A stretch of DNA of 6,344 nucleotides, from positions 1-6,344 of the forward strand of contig CAZAXX010000096.1 of the NCBI GenBank assembly GCA_964489265.1, written 5' to 3'. Position numbers and translations under genes: made by a program. How positions within the stretch are numbered: position 1 is the first letter of the stretch; every line of letters starts with the position of its first letter. Positions 1 through 6,311 of this stretch are shown in pieces. The notes beneath the pieces were generated by a model, which had not been told where the DNA came from, did not search any database, and worked only from the letters and a program-made list of their open reading frames with translations. This DNA comes from CAYRUP01 sp964489265 (GTDB lineage: Bacteria > Pseudomonadota > Gammaproteobacteria > DSM-16500).

Positions 1-64
1 CTTTTTTCTCAACAGATTCTCTCGGACGTTGTACAAGCAAATAGTGTAATGGATTTGATGGCAT
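1..64 (-). CDS. N-terminus of a third ankyrin-family paralogue (gene C), cut by the window edge
   Basis: Reading the minus strand from an ATG at 64-62 gives 21 open codons before the sequence ends. They begin MPSNPLHYLLVQRPR, and 16 of the 21 residues match the start of the complete gene immediately upstream (MPANPLHYLLVQRPR), including an unbroken run from residue 4 to 15. A good ribosome binding site, GGGAG (70-74), lies five bases before the ATG. Only 34 AT-rich bases separate this start from the stop of the preceding gene. They contain at best a lone TATAAA-like -10 (88-93) without a convincing -35, so co-transcription with gene B is likely. It is closer to gene B than to gene A. The rest of the protein is outside the window, so ankyrin content is inferred from the paralogy only. 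A pseudogene fragment cannot be excluded. Confidence 0.8.
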   Translation of the reverse strand, partial: MPSNPLHYLLVQRPRESVEKK

Positions 65-98
65 TGTTGCTCCCACAGTATTTATTTTTTATATTGCA

Positions 99-2426
99 TT
101 AACTTCTACCCATCCTAGGAGAGAAACTAACTGCATTCTCCTCGCTCGCTTCGCTCTGAGCGACCATGGAGCCCTTAATTGATTCAAGCTTTATTTTCGC
201 TTCATTTATCCGTGGTCTCAGTCGCTCTGCCTTAACTGGATCTCGTGCTAATTCTTCACGAATTGCAATGCAGGCATTCATGCGGCTAATCGCCACCTCT
301 TTTTCCTTCACAACAAGCGCTGACTCATAGAGAATTTCGTGCTTTAATTCTTTATCATCTGTCATCGTTAAAATTTCTTGATACAATTTTTCAGCTAACA
401 CAAAATTAAGAGCGCGCTTTGCCTGTTCCAGATCATCCAGACAAACAGCTACATATTTTTCGACAAACATTGGAGGGATCTGTATTCCGACTTTCTTGCA
501 ATATTTATAAGTCAATTCCAGATCACTTTGTTTAATAGGACACTTGAATAATTCATTTAGAATAAGCATATTTTTCCACGCCAAAGTTACTATAAGTGGC
601 GAATGAAATTCAAGAATTTCTCCATGAGATGTTTTTAGATTTTTATGCTCTACACAGGGATTTGCTCCCAGATCTATTAATACCCTGACTAATTCCAGAT
701 TTTGACTATCACAAGCACGAAACAACCCTGTTGTGGGATTCTTTCCAAGCTTTTCATCAATTTTATGACCTTTTTTCAAAAATTCTAATATGATTTCTTT
801 ATCAGCACCCCGACTAACAGCGTAATCGAATGGAGTTTCTCCATTATCCGTTTCAGCATTAAAAACTGCACCATACTTCAACAATAATCTTACGACTTTT
901 ACATTATTTTTTAACACTGCAAGGTGAAGCGGTTTACCTCCGACTAGCTGCTTATTGATTTCATCACACTTTTTCTGAATATCGCTTTGAGTGAAAACAG
1001 CTAAAAGCCTTTTTTCTTCTTTTTTTTCATCAAGGCCATCTATATTCTCTAGCGAAAATACATGTGAAAGAGACTTGTAAGTCGCTACGTTTGGATCTAT
1101 TCCTGCTTTAAGCAATGCCTTAGCAAACTCCGTTGCATCCGCTTTAATCGTCGCAGTTAGTGCATTTGTCCTTGCAAATTGTGGGGGGTACTTATATTCT
1201 TTCAGTAACTTCTTAAAAAAAGCCAAATTTCTTGTTGCAAAAGCCATAGTCAATAATGAGCAATCATCCGTTCCTACTAAAGTTACTTCCGCCCCAATTG
1301 AAGCATAAGCACTACCGCAAAAATTATGTTTAACATTATGACTTCTTATCTGATGATAAATATAATCGAATAATTCAGTATGACCATGATAAACACATGT
1401 CGGCAACAAAGCGCTAAGTAATATATTATCTAGTAAATTTAAATTAGCAGCAAAGTGCCGCTTGAAAAGCATGACATCTCCAGCAATACATAATCGAATC
1501 AATAATGCTGTTTCGGCAAGTTTTTTTGTTTTATCAATTTTTTGAATAATCGAAAGTAACTGATCTATATCTTCTTCCGGACAATCCTTAAATTGTTGAG
1601 ATAGTACGTGCAGCCGATGTTGTAATTGACTACTCAAATCAACACAGATTTTTGTGTTGGTATCTGGAATTTCTTCTTTCCTTTTTTCAGGAGCGCTGAC
1701 GGGCACAAGAACCGGATCTTGTTTCACTTCGTCTGGCTGTTTCACCTCATCTGCTTTTTTTATCTTGCGTAATGCAGCGGCTGCCAGTGCTTTCTCACGA
1801 GATGTTAAATAGTTCGAATAGTCTGTTAATTTTTTTTTGATACCATAATCAGGATCAAAATCCCATTGCTCGTATTCTGCTAATGTTTCAATTGTGCCTT
1901 TCAATAAATCTTTATATTTCCTATTAGTCGTTGATTGTCTACTTGCAGAAACCAGCGCATCTAAATTTTTATCTTTAACATCCACAATCTTTTTTTGTTC
2001 GCCAATTAACTCTTCAAACAAACTATCAAGCACGGGTCTTGCGTATGTTTGACTAAATTCCCAAAAAATATCTTTGTCATTGTGCGATGCAATTTTCTTT
2101 TTATCAGGCTTGGTCTGTTTAATTTCGGTAAAAAGATAATTAGCCTCGTCACCAAAATAGATATGCGCGACGAGTTCTTTACCGTCGTTCGTTCTGGCTG
2201 TGACTGTACAATGAATCGGAGTGCGCACTTTTTTCTTGTCATGATTTCTTTTATAAATCGCTTCTTTATAAATAGTCAAATGTTGTGAAGCTATAAAATA
2301 TTCTTCGCCATTAAAAGTGAAGGACACCCCTTTGCTAGACAATATCACCAACATGAAGAAATCATCTTTCTTAATCGACGGTCTCGGTCGCTGTACGAGC
2401 AGATAGTGTAATGGATTAGCTGGCAC
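99..2426 (-). CDS. Large ankyrin-repeat protein with TPR-like C-terminus (gene B)
   Basis: This is a 775-residue protein. The GTG start at 2426-2424 is supported by AAGG (2434-2437) seven bases upstream and by alignment with both neighbouring paralogues, which use ATG at the same place. Residues 1-150 form an unrecognised, partly beta-rich domain (LTIYK at 50-54, HIYFGDEANYL near 88-98). An ASRQSTT motif follows at 161-167, then a charged linker (about 215-260). Ankyrin-like repeats run from about 304 to 635. The clearest are GGKPLHLAVLKNNVKVVRLL (496-515), TPFDYAVSRGADKEIILEFL (531-550) and GLFRACDSQNLELVRVLIDL (567-586). Residues 655-750 are helical and TPR-like, and the tail is rich in Ser and Glu (752-765). 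There is no signal peptide or membrane segment, so a cytoplasmic or secretion-system-exported protein is expected. Ankyrin repeats mediate protein-protein contacts; the specific partner and role are unknown. An exported effector is possible but unproven. Confidence 0.88.
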   Translation of the reverse strand: MPANPLHYLLVQRPRPSIKKDDFFMLVILSSKGVSFTFNGEEYFIASQHLTIYKEAIYKRNHDKKKVRTPIHCTVTARTNDGKELVAHIYFGDEANYLFTEIKQTKPDKKKIASHNDKDIFWEFSQTYARPVLDSLFEELIGEQKKIVDVKDKNLDALVSASRQSTTNRKYKDLLKGTIETLAEYEQWDFDPDYGIKKKLTDYSNYLTSREKALAAAALRKIKKADEVKQPDEVKQDPVLVPVSAPEKRKEEIPDTNTKICVDLSSQLQHRLHVLSQQFKDCPEEDIDQLLSIIQKIDKTKKLAETALLIRLCIAGDVMLFKRHFAANLNLLDNILLSALLPTCVYHGHTELFDYIYHQIRSHNVKHNFCGSAYASIGAEVTLVGTDDCSLLTMAFATRNLAFFKKLLKEYKYPPQFARTNALTATIKADATEFAKALLKAGIDPNVATYKSLSHVFSLENIDGLDEKKEEKRLLAVFTQSDIQKKCDEINKQLVGGKPLHLAVLKNNVKVVRLLLKYGAVFNAETDNGETPFDYAVSRGADKEIILEFLKKGHKIDEKLGKNPTTGLFRACDSQNLELVRVLIDLGANPCVEHKNLKTSHGEILEFHSPLIVTLAWKNMLILNELFKCPIKQSDLELTYKYCKKVGIQIPPMFVEKYVAVCLDDLEQAKRALNFVLAEKLYQEILTMTDDKELKHEILYESALVVKEKEVAISRMNACIAIREELARDPVKAERLRPRINEAKIKLESIKGSMVAQSEASEENAVSFSPRMGRS
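142..163. repeat. GC-rich inverted repeat inside the 3' end of gene B
   Basis: TCGCTC (142-147) and GAGCGA (158-163) form a perfect six-base stem around a ten-base loop that holds a second TCGCTC copy (151-156). On the coding strand it encodes the Ser/Glu-rich stretch QSEASEE near residue 760, in the tail where gene B has no counterpart in gene A. The base composition is unlike the AT-rich surroundings. The wording GAGCGAAGCGAG resembles the cores of dispersed palindromic repeats found in many bacterial genomes, so the tail may be repeat-derived. That origin is an inference. Confidence 0.4.
1719..1751 (-). repeat. Short in-frame direct repeat in the gene B linker (DEVKQ-P-DEVKQ)
   Basis: Two 15-base copies (1719-1733 and 1737-1751, 12 of 15 identical) lie 18 bases apart, so the repeat stays in frame. 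They encode DEVKQ twice, separated by proline, at residues 226-236. The equivalent linker of gene A lacks it. It is probably a small in-frame duplication in an unstructured, fast-changing linker. Confidence 0.5.
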
Positions 2427-2458
2427 GACTTAGCCTTATAAATGTAATAAAAAATATG

Positions 2459-2476
2459 CTAATAATACATTGTTAG
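2459..2476. promoter_or_regulatory. Imperfect dyad over the gene B -10 (candidate operator)
   Basis: The sequence reads CTAATAAT-AC-ATTGTTAG, two eight-base arms that are complementary at seven of eight positions around a two-base centre. It covers the -10 hexamer, where a repressor could block RNA polymerase. It is AT-rich and may be coincidental. The identical dyad at 4820-4837 is part of the 64-bp repeat and so is not independent support. Confidence 0.3.
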
Positions 2477-2491
2477 TCATTTTATGGTCAA
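2462..2491 (-). promoter_or_regulatory. Predicted sigma70-type promoter of gene B
   Basis: On the minus strand a -35 TTGACC (2491-2486) and a -10 TATTAT (2467-2462) are separated by 18 bases, each matching five of six consensus positions. Transcription would begin near 2455, giving a leader of about 28 bases that carries the AAGG ribosome binding site. No intrinsic terminator for gene A is visible between 2534 and this promoter (only a GGTC-AA-GACC stem at 2524-2533 without a T-run), so read-through from gene A may add to gene B expression. Confidence 0.55.
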
Positions 2492-2534
2492 TACAAATAC
2501 TAATAGAGTGTGGGCGAAGCAAGGGTCAAGACCT

Positions 2535-4787
2535 CTATGCATTAACACGCCTTCTATCAAATTCATGCTTTTGTTCTGGCACATACTCATTGATTAAAGC
2601 AAGCCTCGCCTTCGCTTTCTCAATGAGTGGTTGCATGCGTTCTTTTTTAACTGGATCCTTCGCTAATTCCTCTCGAATCCCAATACACACATTTAGATAA
2701 ACTCTTGCTTCCTCTTTTCTTCCTCGCGCTTCAACACAGGTTGCTAAATTGAAGAAAGCAACATGTTTTAATTCTCTATTATTTGTTATGAAAATAAGTT
2801 CTTTATATAACCCTTCAGCAAGTTTTAATTCGCCTGCTTTATGTGCTTCTACCGCATATTTTTGGATATATATATCTGGAACAGGTACACATTTTTCTTT
2901 GCAATGATTATAAATAAATTTCAAATCAGCTAATTTAATCTGACATTTCAATATTTCAGTTATGATAGGTAAATTTTTATCGCTCAAAGCGGTAAAAAGC
3001 GGTGACTGATATTTCACACATTGTCCTGTATCAGTTAGTATATTTTCATGTACTAAACAAGGATCCGCTTTAAATTCTAATAATTTCTTAACAAGCTCCA
3101 ACTTTTTCGCTGCACACGCATTGAAAAGTCCTGAGGTAGGATTCGTCGATTGTTTTTCATCTATATGATGACCTTTTGCTAAAAACAAACGAATTATTTC
3201 TAGATCAACTCCTTCCAAAAGCGCATAACCAAAAGGAGTAATTCCACTATCCTCTTTAGCATAAGAGTCTGCATTGCGCTCAAACAATTCTCTTACAACT
3301 TCCAAATTATTTTTCTGGACCGCAATGTGAAGTGGTTTTCGTCCAGCCAATTTACCCAAAGTATCTTCTCGATTTTCTTGCAGTTCTTTCTTGGGACTAA
3401 TAGTAACATTATCGCCGGTTAGCATATCCAAAGAATCTTTTTTCTCTAAATCTTTTGGTACAAACTCGATTAATTCCTGATTACTTATACTCATATTTGG
3501 ATCAACGCCATTTCGCAATAAAGCTAATGCAAATTCTGTTTCATCGTCCATGATGGTCGCAATTAATGAATTGTAATACATATTAATATTATTAGGATTA
3601 TAGGAATATTCTGTTAATAATAGTTTATAAAAAACAAGATTTCTTCTTTTGTAAGCAACCTCCAGGAGTGAGCAACAACTACCAAAATAGCTTACTGGGT
3701 TTAAAGAAACTAATGGAGTGTTATAGAGTCCATGTTTAACAAAATAATTTTTAATTTGCTTGTAAAGATAATGAAATAATTCCTGATGATTATGGTAAAC
3801 ACAGGTTGAAAGCAATCTGCTGATCTGTAGATTTTCCATTTCATTGAGTTTTGCCGCTGAAAAATGTCGTTTGAAAGCATCTACATTTCCTTCGAGGCAT
3901 AGTTGAAATAACAATAACTTGATCGTCAGTTTTTTTACCGAATCCATTTGTTTTATGATTGATAATGCTTGATTCAAATCATCGCGTGGACACTCACCGA
4001 GTTTTTCATCAAGCTCCCGTTCTCTCTGTTTTAATGTAGCACTCAAATCATCTGTTGATTTCTGATTAACATTCGGTGTTTTTTGCTTTGCGACACCAGG
4101 TAATGGTGATGCAACAGAAGTTTTTTCTTCTTCGTGATCGATAACATTGCTTTCATCTTTAAGTTCGGGCAATACGCGTGGCACTCTCGTTTTGGTCGGA
4201 TTTTTTTGTAAATACTGCCAATAATTATTTAAAAAAGTAATAGCACCACGATCTTCGTCATCAAGATGGAATTCCAAGTTTTCATATTCACGTAATGCTT
4301 GCAGCGTGTCTTGCAATAAAGTTCTATAACGTTCATCAGTTGTAGATTGTCTGCTTGCGCGAGTTAGCTCAGATAACTTTGCTTTTTTCTCATCAGCGCT
4401 TCCTTTTTGTTTAGCTTCCAAATCTTTCAATAAACCAGAAAGTGAATCGCCAGCATGTTTTTTTGCAAATTGTTCAACGCGTGCTTTCTCATTCTCTGAC
4501 AAAGGGCCTTTTAAAGGACGAACATTAAATGAAAGATAATTACCGCCTCCATCAAAATAGACATGGATTACTAGATGATGAAATGTTGCCGTATAATGAA
4601 TCGGACCATTTTTATTATAATTTTTATAAATCGTTAAATGATGGTCTGTTAAGTGATGCGTGACGCCTTGCAAAGTTATTTTTGTATCAGGTGCTGATGG
4701 CAAGAAACCTATAAAACAATTTTTTGATTCGATCATTTGTGATTGTGGAAATTTGGTAAGAAAATATGCGATTGGATTAGCTGGCAT
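2535..4787 (-). CDS. Large ankyrin-repeat protein with TPR-like C-terminus (gene A)
   Basis: This 750-residue paralogue of gene B starts at an ATG (4787-4785) with AAGG (4795-4798) seven bases upstream and ends at TAG (2537-2535). The N-terminal unrecognised domain has LTIYK (51-55), PIHYT and HVYFDGGGNYL (75-85). ASRQSTT lies at 144-150, followed by a charged linker (200-250). About eight ankyrin-like repeats span 286-620, best seen at KPLHIAVQKNNLEVVRELF (484-502), ITPFGYALLEGVDLEIIRLF (516-535) and GLFNACAAKKLELVKKLLEF (553-572). In the block from residue 484 to 582, about 54 of 99 positions match gene B without gaps (hand count). Residues 640-735 are TPR-like helices, including AGELKLAEGLYKELIFIT, and end in IREELAKDPVKKER. 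The tail is basic (FDRRRVNA). There is no signal peptide or transmembrane helix. It is transcribed divergently from mutY from a promoter shared in sequence with gene B. Function is unknown; a scaffold or host-directed ankyrin protein is the leading guess. Confidence 0.88.
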   Translation of the reverse strand: MPANPIAYFLTKFPQSQMIESKNCFIGFLPSAPDTKITLQGVTHHLTDHHLTIYKNYNKNGPIHYTATFHHLVIHVYFDGGGNYLSFNVRPLKGPLSENEKARVEQFAKKHAGDSLSGLLKDLEAKQKGSADEKKAKLSELTRASRQSTTDERYRTLLQDTLQALREYENLEFHLDDEDRGAITFLNNYWQYLQKNPTKTRVPRVLPELKDESNVIDHEEEKTSVASPLPGVAKQKTPNVNQKSTDDLSATLKQRERELDEKLGECPRDDLNQALSIIKQMDSVKKLTIKLLLFQLCLEGNVDAFKRHFSAAKLNEMENLQISRLLSTCVYHNHQELFHYLYKQIKNYFVKHGLYNTPLVSLNPVSYFGSCCSLLEVAYKRRNLVFYKLLLTEYSYNPNNINMYYNSLIATIMDDETEFALALLRNGVDPNMSISNQELIEFVPKDLEKKDSLDMLTGDNVTISPKKELQENREDTLGKLAGRKPLHIAVQKNNLEVVRELFERNADSYAKEDSGITPFGYALLEGVDLEIIRLFLAKGHHIDEKQSTNPTSGLFNACAAKKLELVKKLLEFKADPCLVHENILTDTGQCVKYQSPLFTALSDKNLPIITEILKCQIKLADLKFIYNHCKEKCVPVPDIYIQKYAVEAHKAGELKLAEGLYKELIFITNNRELKHVAFFNLATCVEARGRKEEARVYLNVCIGIREELAKDPVKKERMQPLIEKAKARLALINEYVPEQKHEFDRRRVNA

Positions 4788-4819
4788 GGTTAAGCCTTAT
4801 TGTTTAACAAAAAAATATG

Positions 4820-4837
4820 CTAATAATACATTGTTAG
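4820..4837. promoter_or_regulatory. Imperfect dyad over the gene A -10 (candidate operator)
   Basis: CTAATAAT-AC-ATTGTTAG again covers the -10 hexamer. Sitting in the divergent interval, a protein bound here could affect both gene A and mutY. No regulator gene is visible in the window. Confidence 0.3.
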
Positions 4838-4852
4838 TCATTTTATGGTCAA
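4823..4852 (-). promoter_or_regulatory. Predicted sigma70-type promoter of gene A
   Basis: The -35 TTGACC (4852-4847) and -10 TATTAT (4828-4823) have an 18-base spacer, identical to the gene B promoter. The predicted start is near 4816, with a leader of about 28 bases. The -35 overlaps the most upstream ATG of the mutY frame (4845-4847). Transcription of gene A and mutY could therefore interfere, or be co-regulated by one bound factor. Confidence 0.55.
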
Positions 4853-4874
4853 TACAAATACTAATAGAGTGTGT

Positions 4875-5984
4875 ATGATAGCGGCCATGCAAAATGACCT
4901 AACACAAAATATTGCGGCTTATAACTTCCAGAAAACAATTTTGGCCTGGTTTGATCGGCATGGACGGAAAACCCTGCCCTGGCAATTCGATAAAACGCCT
5001 TACCGCGTGTGGGTATCTGAAATCATGTTGCAGCAGACTCAGGTGAGCACGGTCATACCTTATTTTGAACGTTTTATGCAGCGTTTTCCTGATATTCATG
5101 CACTTGCTAACGCAAAAGAAGATGAAGTATTGCATCTCTGGACGGGACTCGGTTATTACAGTCGGGCGCGTAATTTACAGCGTACGGCACAGCAGGTGAC
5201 GCAAAATTTTAACGGTGTTTTACCTGACAATCTGGAACAACTTCAGCTGTTACCGGGAATTGGCCGCTCCACTGCTGGGGCGATCTTGGCGATTGCCTTT
5301 AAAAAGCGAGCGACGATTTTAGATGGCAATGTGAAACGGGTTTTGACTCGTTTGTTTGGCATAACTGATTGGCCGGGCGAAAAAAAAGTGGCTGATCGAC
5401 TCTGGGAAATTGCTGAAATGCTTTCTCCGACTGAACGTATTGATGATTATACGCAAGCAATGATGGACATTGGCGCGACGGTTTGTGTGCGTGGTAAACC
5501 TGTTTGCGAAAAATGTCCGCTGACTGGGATTTGCCGTGCAAAACAACTTGGCATTGAAAAAACCTTGCCACATCCTAAGCCGAAAAAAAGCCTTCCGATC
5601 CGGCAAGCCACTTTACTCATTTTGCGACATGCTGAACATGTCGTACTGGAAAAACGCGCGCCGACTGGGATTTGGGGTGGCTTGTGGAGTTTGCCTGAAT
5701 TGCCTGATTTTGCCGAAGAAAATGTGATAAATGCCTATTGTCGACAGCGTTTGCAGTTACCTGTTACGGAAATTAACTGGGGCAAGCCATTTCGCCATAC
5801 ATTCAGTCATTTTCATTTAGACATCTTGCCGGCATTTATCACTCTTCCACACAAACCCGCCAAGATCATGGATAGCGAACAACAAATTTGGTATAACCTC
5901 AACCAATCCCAAACGGTCGGACTACCCGCCCCGATTAAAAAATTATTGAGGAATTTGACCCATGACTCGCATGATTCAATGTAA
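4875..5984 (+). CDS. mutY: A/G-specific adenine DNA glycosylase MutY
   Basis: MutY removes adenine mispaired with 8-oxoguanine in base-excision repair. Counting from the upstream ATG at 4845, the protein shows RKTLPWQ, the catalytic Glu in SEIMLQQTQ (E59, equivalent to E. coli E37), the helix-hairpin-helix LPGIGRSTAGAI (136-147) and the catalytic Asp in ILDGNVKRVL (D160, equivalent to D138). A 4Fe-4S loop follows with Cys at 214, 221, 224 and 230 (C-X6-C-X2-C-X5-C). The C-terminal 8-oxoG-recognition domain (about 253-370) contains FRHTFSHFHLDI. Three in-frame ATGs compete. The one at 4845 has no ribosome binding site and lies in the duplicated 64-bp repeat. 4875 has a weak AGAG five bases upstream. 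4887 gives a length (365 aa) nearest E. coli MutY (350 aa). I chose 4875, and 4887 is nearly as good. A weak TTGTTA-16-TACAAA promoter (4831-4858) is possible. Confidence 0.96.
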   Translation: MIAAMQNDLTQNIAAYNFQKTILAWFDRHGRKTLPWQFDKTPYRVWVSEIMLQQTQVSTVIPYFERFMQRFPDIHALANAKEDEVLHLWTGLGYYSRARNLQRTAQQVTQNFNGVLPDNLEQLQLLPGIGRSTAGAILAIAFKKRATILDGNVKRVLTRLFGITDWPGEKKVADRLWEIAEMLSPTERIDDYTQAMMDIGATVCVRGKPVCEKCPLTGICRAKQLGIEKTLPHPKPKKSLPIRQATLLILRHAEHVVLEKRAPTGIWGGLWSLPELPDFAEENVINAYCRQRLQLPVTEINWGKPFRHTFSHFHLDILPAFITLPHKPAKIMDSEQQIWYNLNQSQTVGLPAPIKKLLRNLTHDSHDSM

Positions 5985-6231
5985 AAAATTAAAAAAAGAA
6001 GCGGAAGGTTTTGAACGCGCGCCTTATCCTGGGGCGCTTGGTCAAAAGATTTTTGAAGAAATCTCCCAGGAAGCTTGGCAACTCTGGCTCAATCAGCAAA
6101 CCATGTTGATTAACGAGTACCGTTTAAGCATGTTGGATCCAAACGCCCGCAAATTTCTGGTAGAAGAAATGGAACGCTTTCTCTTCGGCGAAGGCAGCGC
6201 GAAACCCGCAGGTTATGTTCCTCCTAAGTGA
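5962..6231 (+). CDS. yggX: Probable Fe(2+)-trafficking protein YggX
   Basis: This 89-residue cytoplasmic protein matches the YggX family (E. coli about 91 aa). It shows the conserved Cys7 near the N-terminus (MIQCKKL), EAEGFERAPYPGALGQKIF, the EISQEAW helix, QTMLINEYRL, and a C-terminal GYVPP. In enterobacteria YggX protects Fe-S clusters and DNA against oxidative damage and is linked to Fe(II) handling; the molecular mechanism is still debated. The start ATG lies 23 bases inside the end of mutY in another frame and is preceded by GAGGA (5948-5952) with a nine-base gap. Translation is therefore probably coupled to mutY. The mutY-yggX order is conserved in many gammaproteobacteria, and MutY itself carries an Fe-S cluster. 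The protein is complete and ends at TGA. Confidence 0.95.
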   Translation: MTRMIQCKKLKKEAEGFERAPYPGALGQKIFEEISQEAWQLWLNQQTMLINEYRLSMLDPNARKFLVEEMERFLFGEGSAKPAGYVPPK

Positions 6232-6236
6232 TGCAG

Positions 6237-6311
6237 GTGTCATCCTGAGAGCGCTTTTTCAAGTGTCATCCTGAGAGCGCTTTTTCAAGTGTCATCCTGA
6301 GAGCGCTTTTT
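6237..6311. repeat. Three tandem copies of a 26-bp sequence
   Basis: Copies lie at 6237-6262, 6263-6288 and 6289-6311 (the last is 23 bases). Each begins GTGTCATCCTGAGAGCGC and ends in a run of T. All shared bases are identical, so the array is recent. There are no spacers, so this is not a CRISPR. Each unit holds the self-complementary AGCGCT followed by T residues. Pairing of AGCGCT between adjacent units (6250-6255 with 6276-6281), followed by TTTT, could act as a weak terminator for mutY-yggX. Confidence 0.9.

Larger units (their letters stand above)
2449..2512. repeat. 64-bp perfect repeat, left copy, upstream of gene B
   Basis: This 64-base stretch is identical to 4810-4873 at every position. 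It ends with AATAGAGTGTG; beyond that the two sites diverge abruptly (GGCGAAGC here, TATGATAG at the right copy). On the gene-proximal side a looser match continues (TAGCCTTAT here, TAAGCCTTAT there) into the first codons of each gene. It contains the gene B promoter. The 2512/2513 border is the likely junction of an ancient tandem duplication that copied a gene plus its upstream region from beside mutY. Confidence 0.9.
4810..4873. repeat. 64-bp perfect repeat, right copy, between gene A and mutY
   Basis: This is the partner of 2449-2512, identical over all 64 bases. It fills most of the divergent interval and includes the first ten codons of the longest possible mutY frame (from 4845). Because its mutY-side edge is in native context here, this copy is probably the source and the left copy the derivative. 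Confidence 0.9.

Noticed and set aside
2486..2512. PmrA-type box (paired TTAAT motifs at 11-base spacing), as upstream of many Legionella and Coxiella effectors
   Set aside because: The minus strand shows TATTAG, TATTTG and TATTGA hexamers but not two correctly spaced TTAAT motifs.
2513..2534. Intrinsic terminator for gene A
   Set aside because: The GGTC-AA-GACC stem is only four base pairs with a two-base loop and has no T-run after it on the minus strand.
2470..2700. Plus-strand open frame starting MLVILWSIQI, with a near-identical partner segment ending at 4878
   Set aside because: The similarity comes only from the 64-bp repeat. Both frames otherwise lie antisense to the ankyrin genes, resemble nothing known and lack ribosome binding sites.
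4845..4874. MutY start at the most upstream ATG
   Set aside because: There is no ribosome binding site, the extra residues lie in the duplicated repeat, and the extension is not needed to match the family N-terminus.
4899..5727. Several short open frames on both strands within mutY
   Set aside because: They are shadows of a fully conserved mutY frame and show no independent family features.
6237..6311. CRISPR array
   Set aside because: The 26-bp units abut directly with no spacers and only three copies exist.
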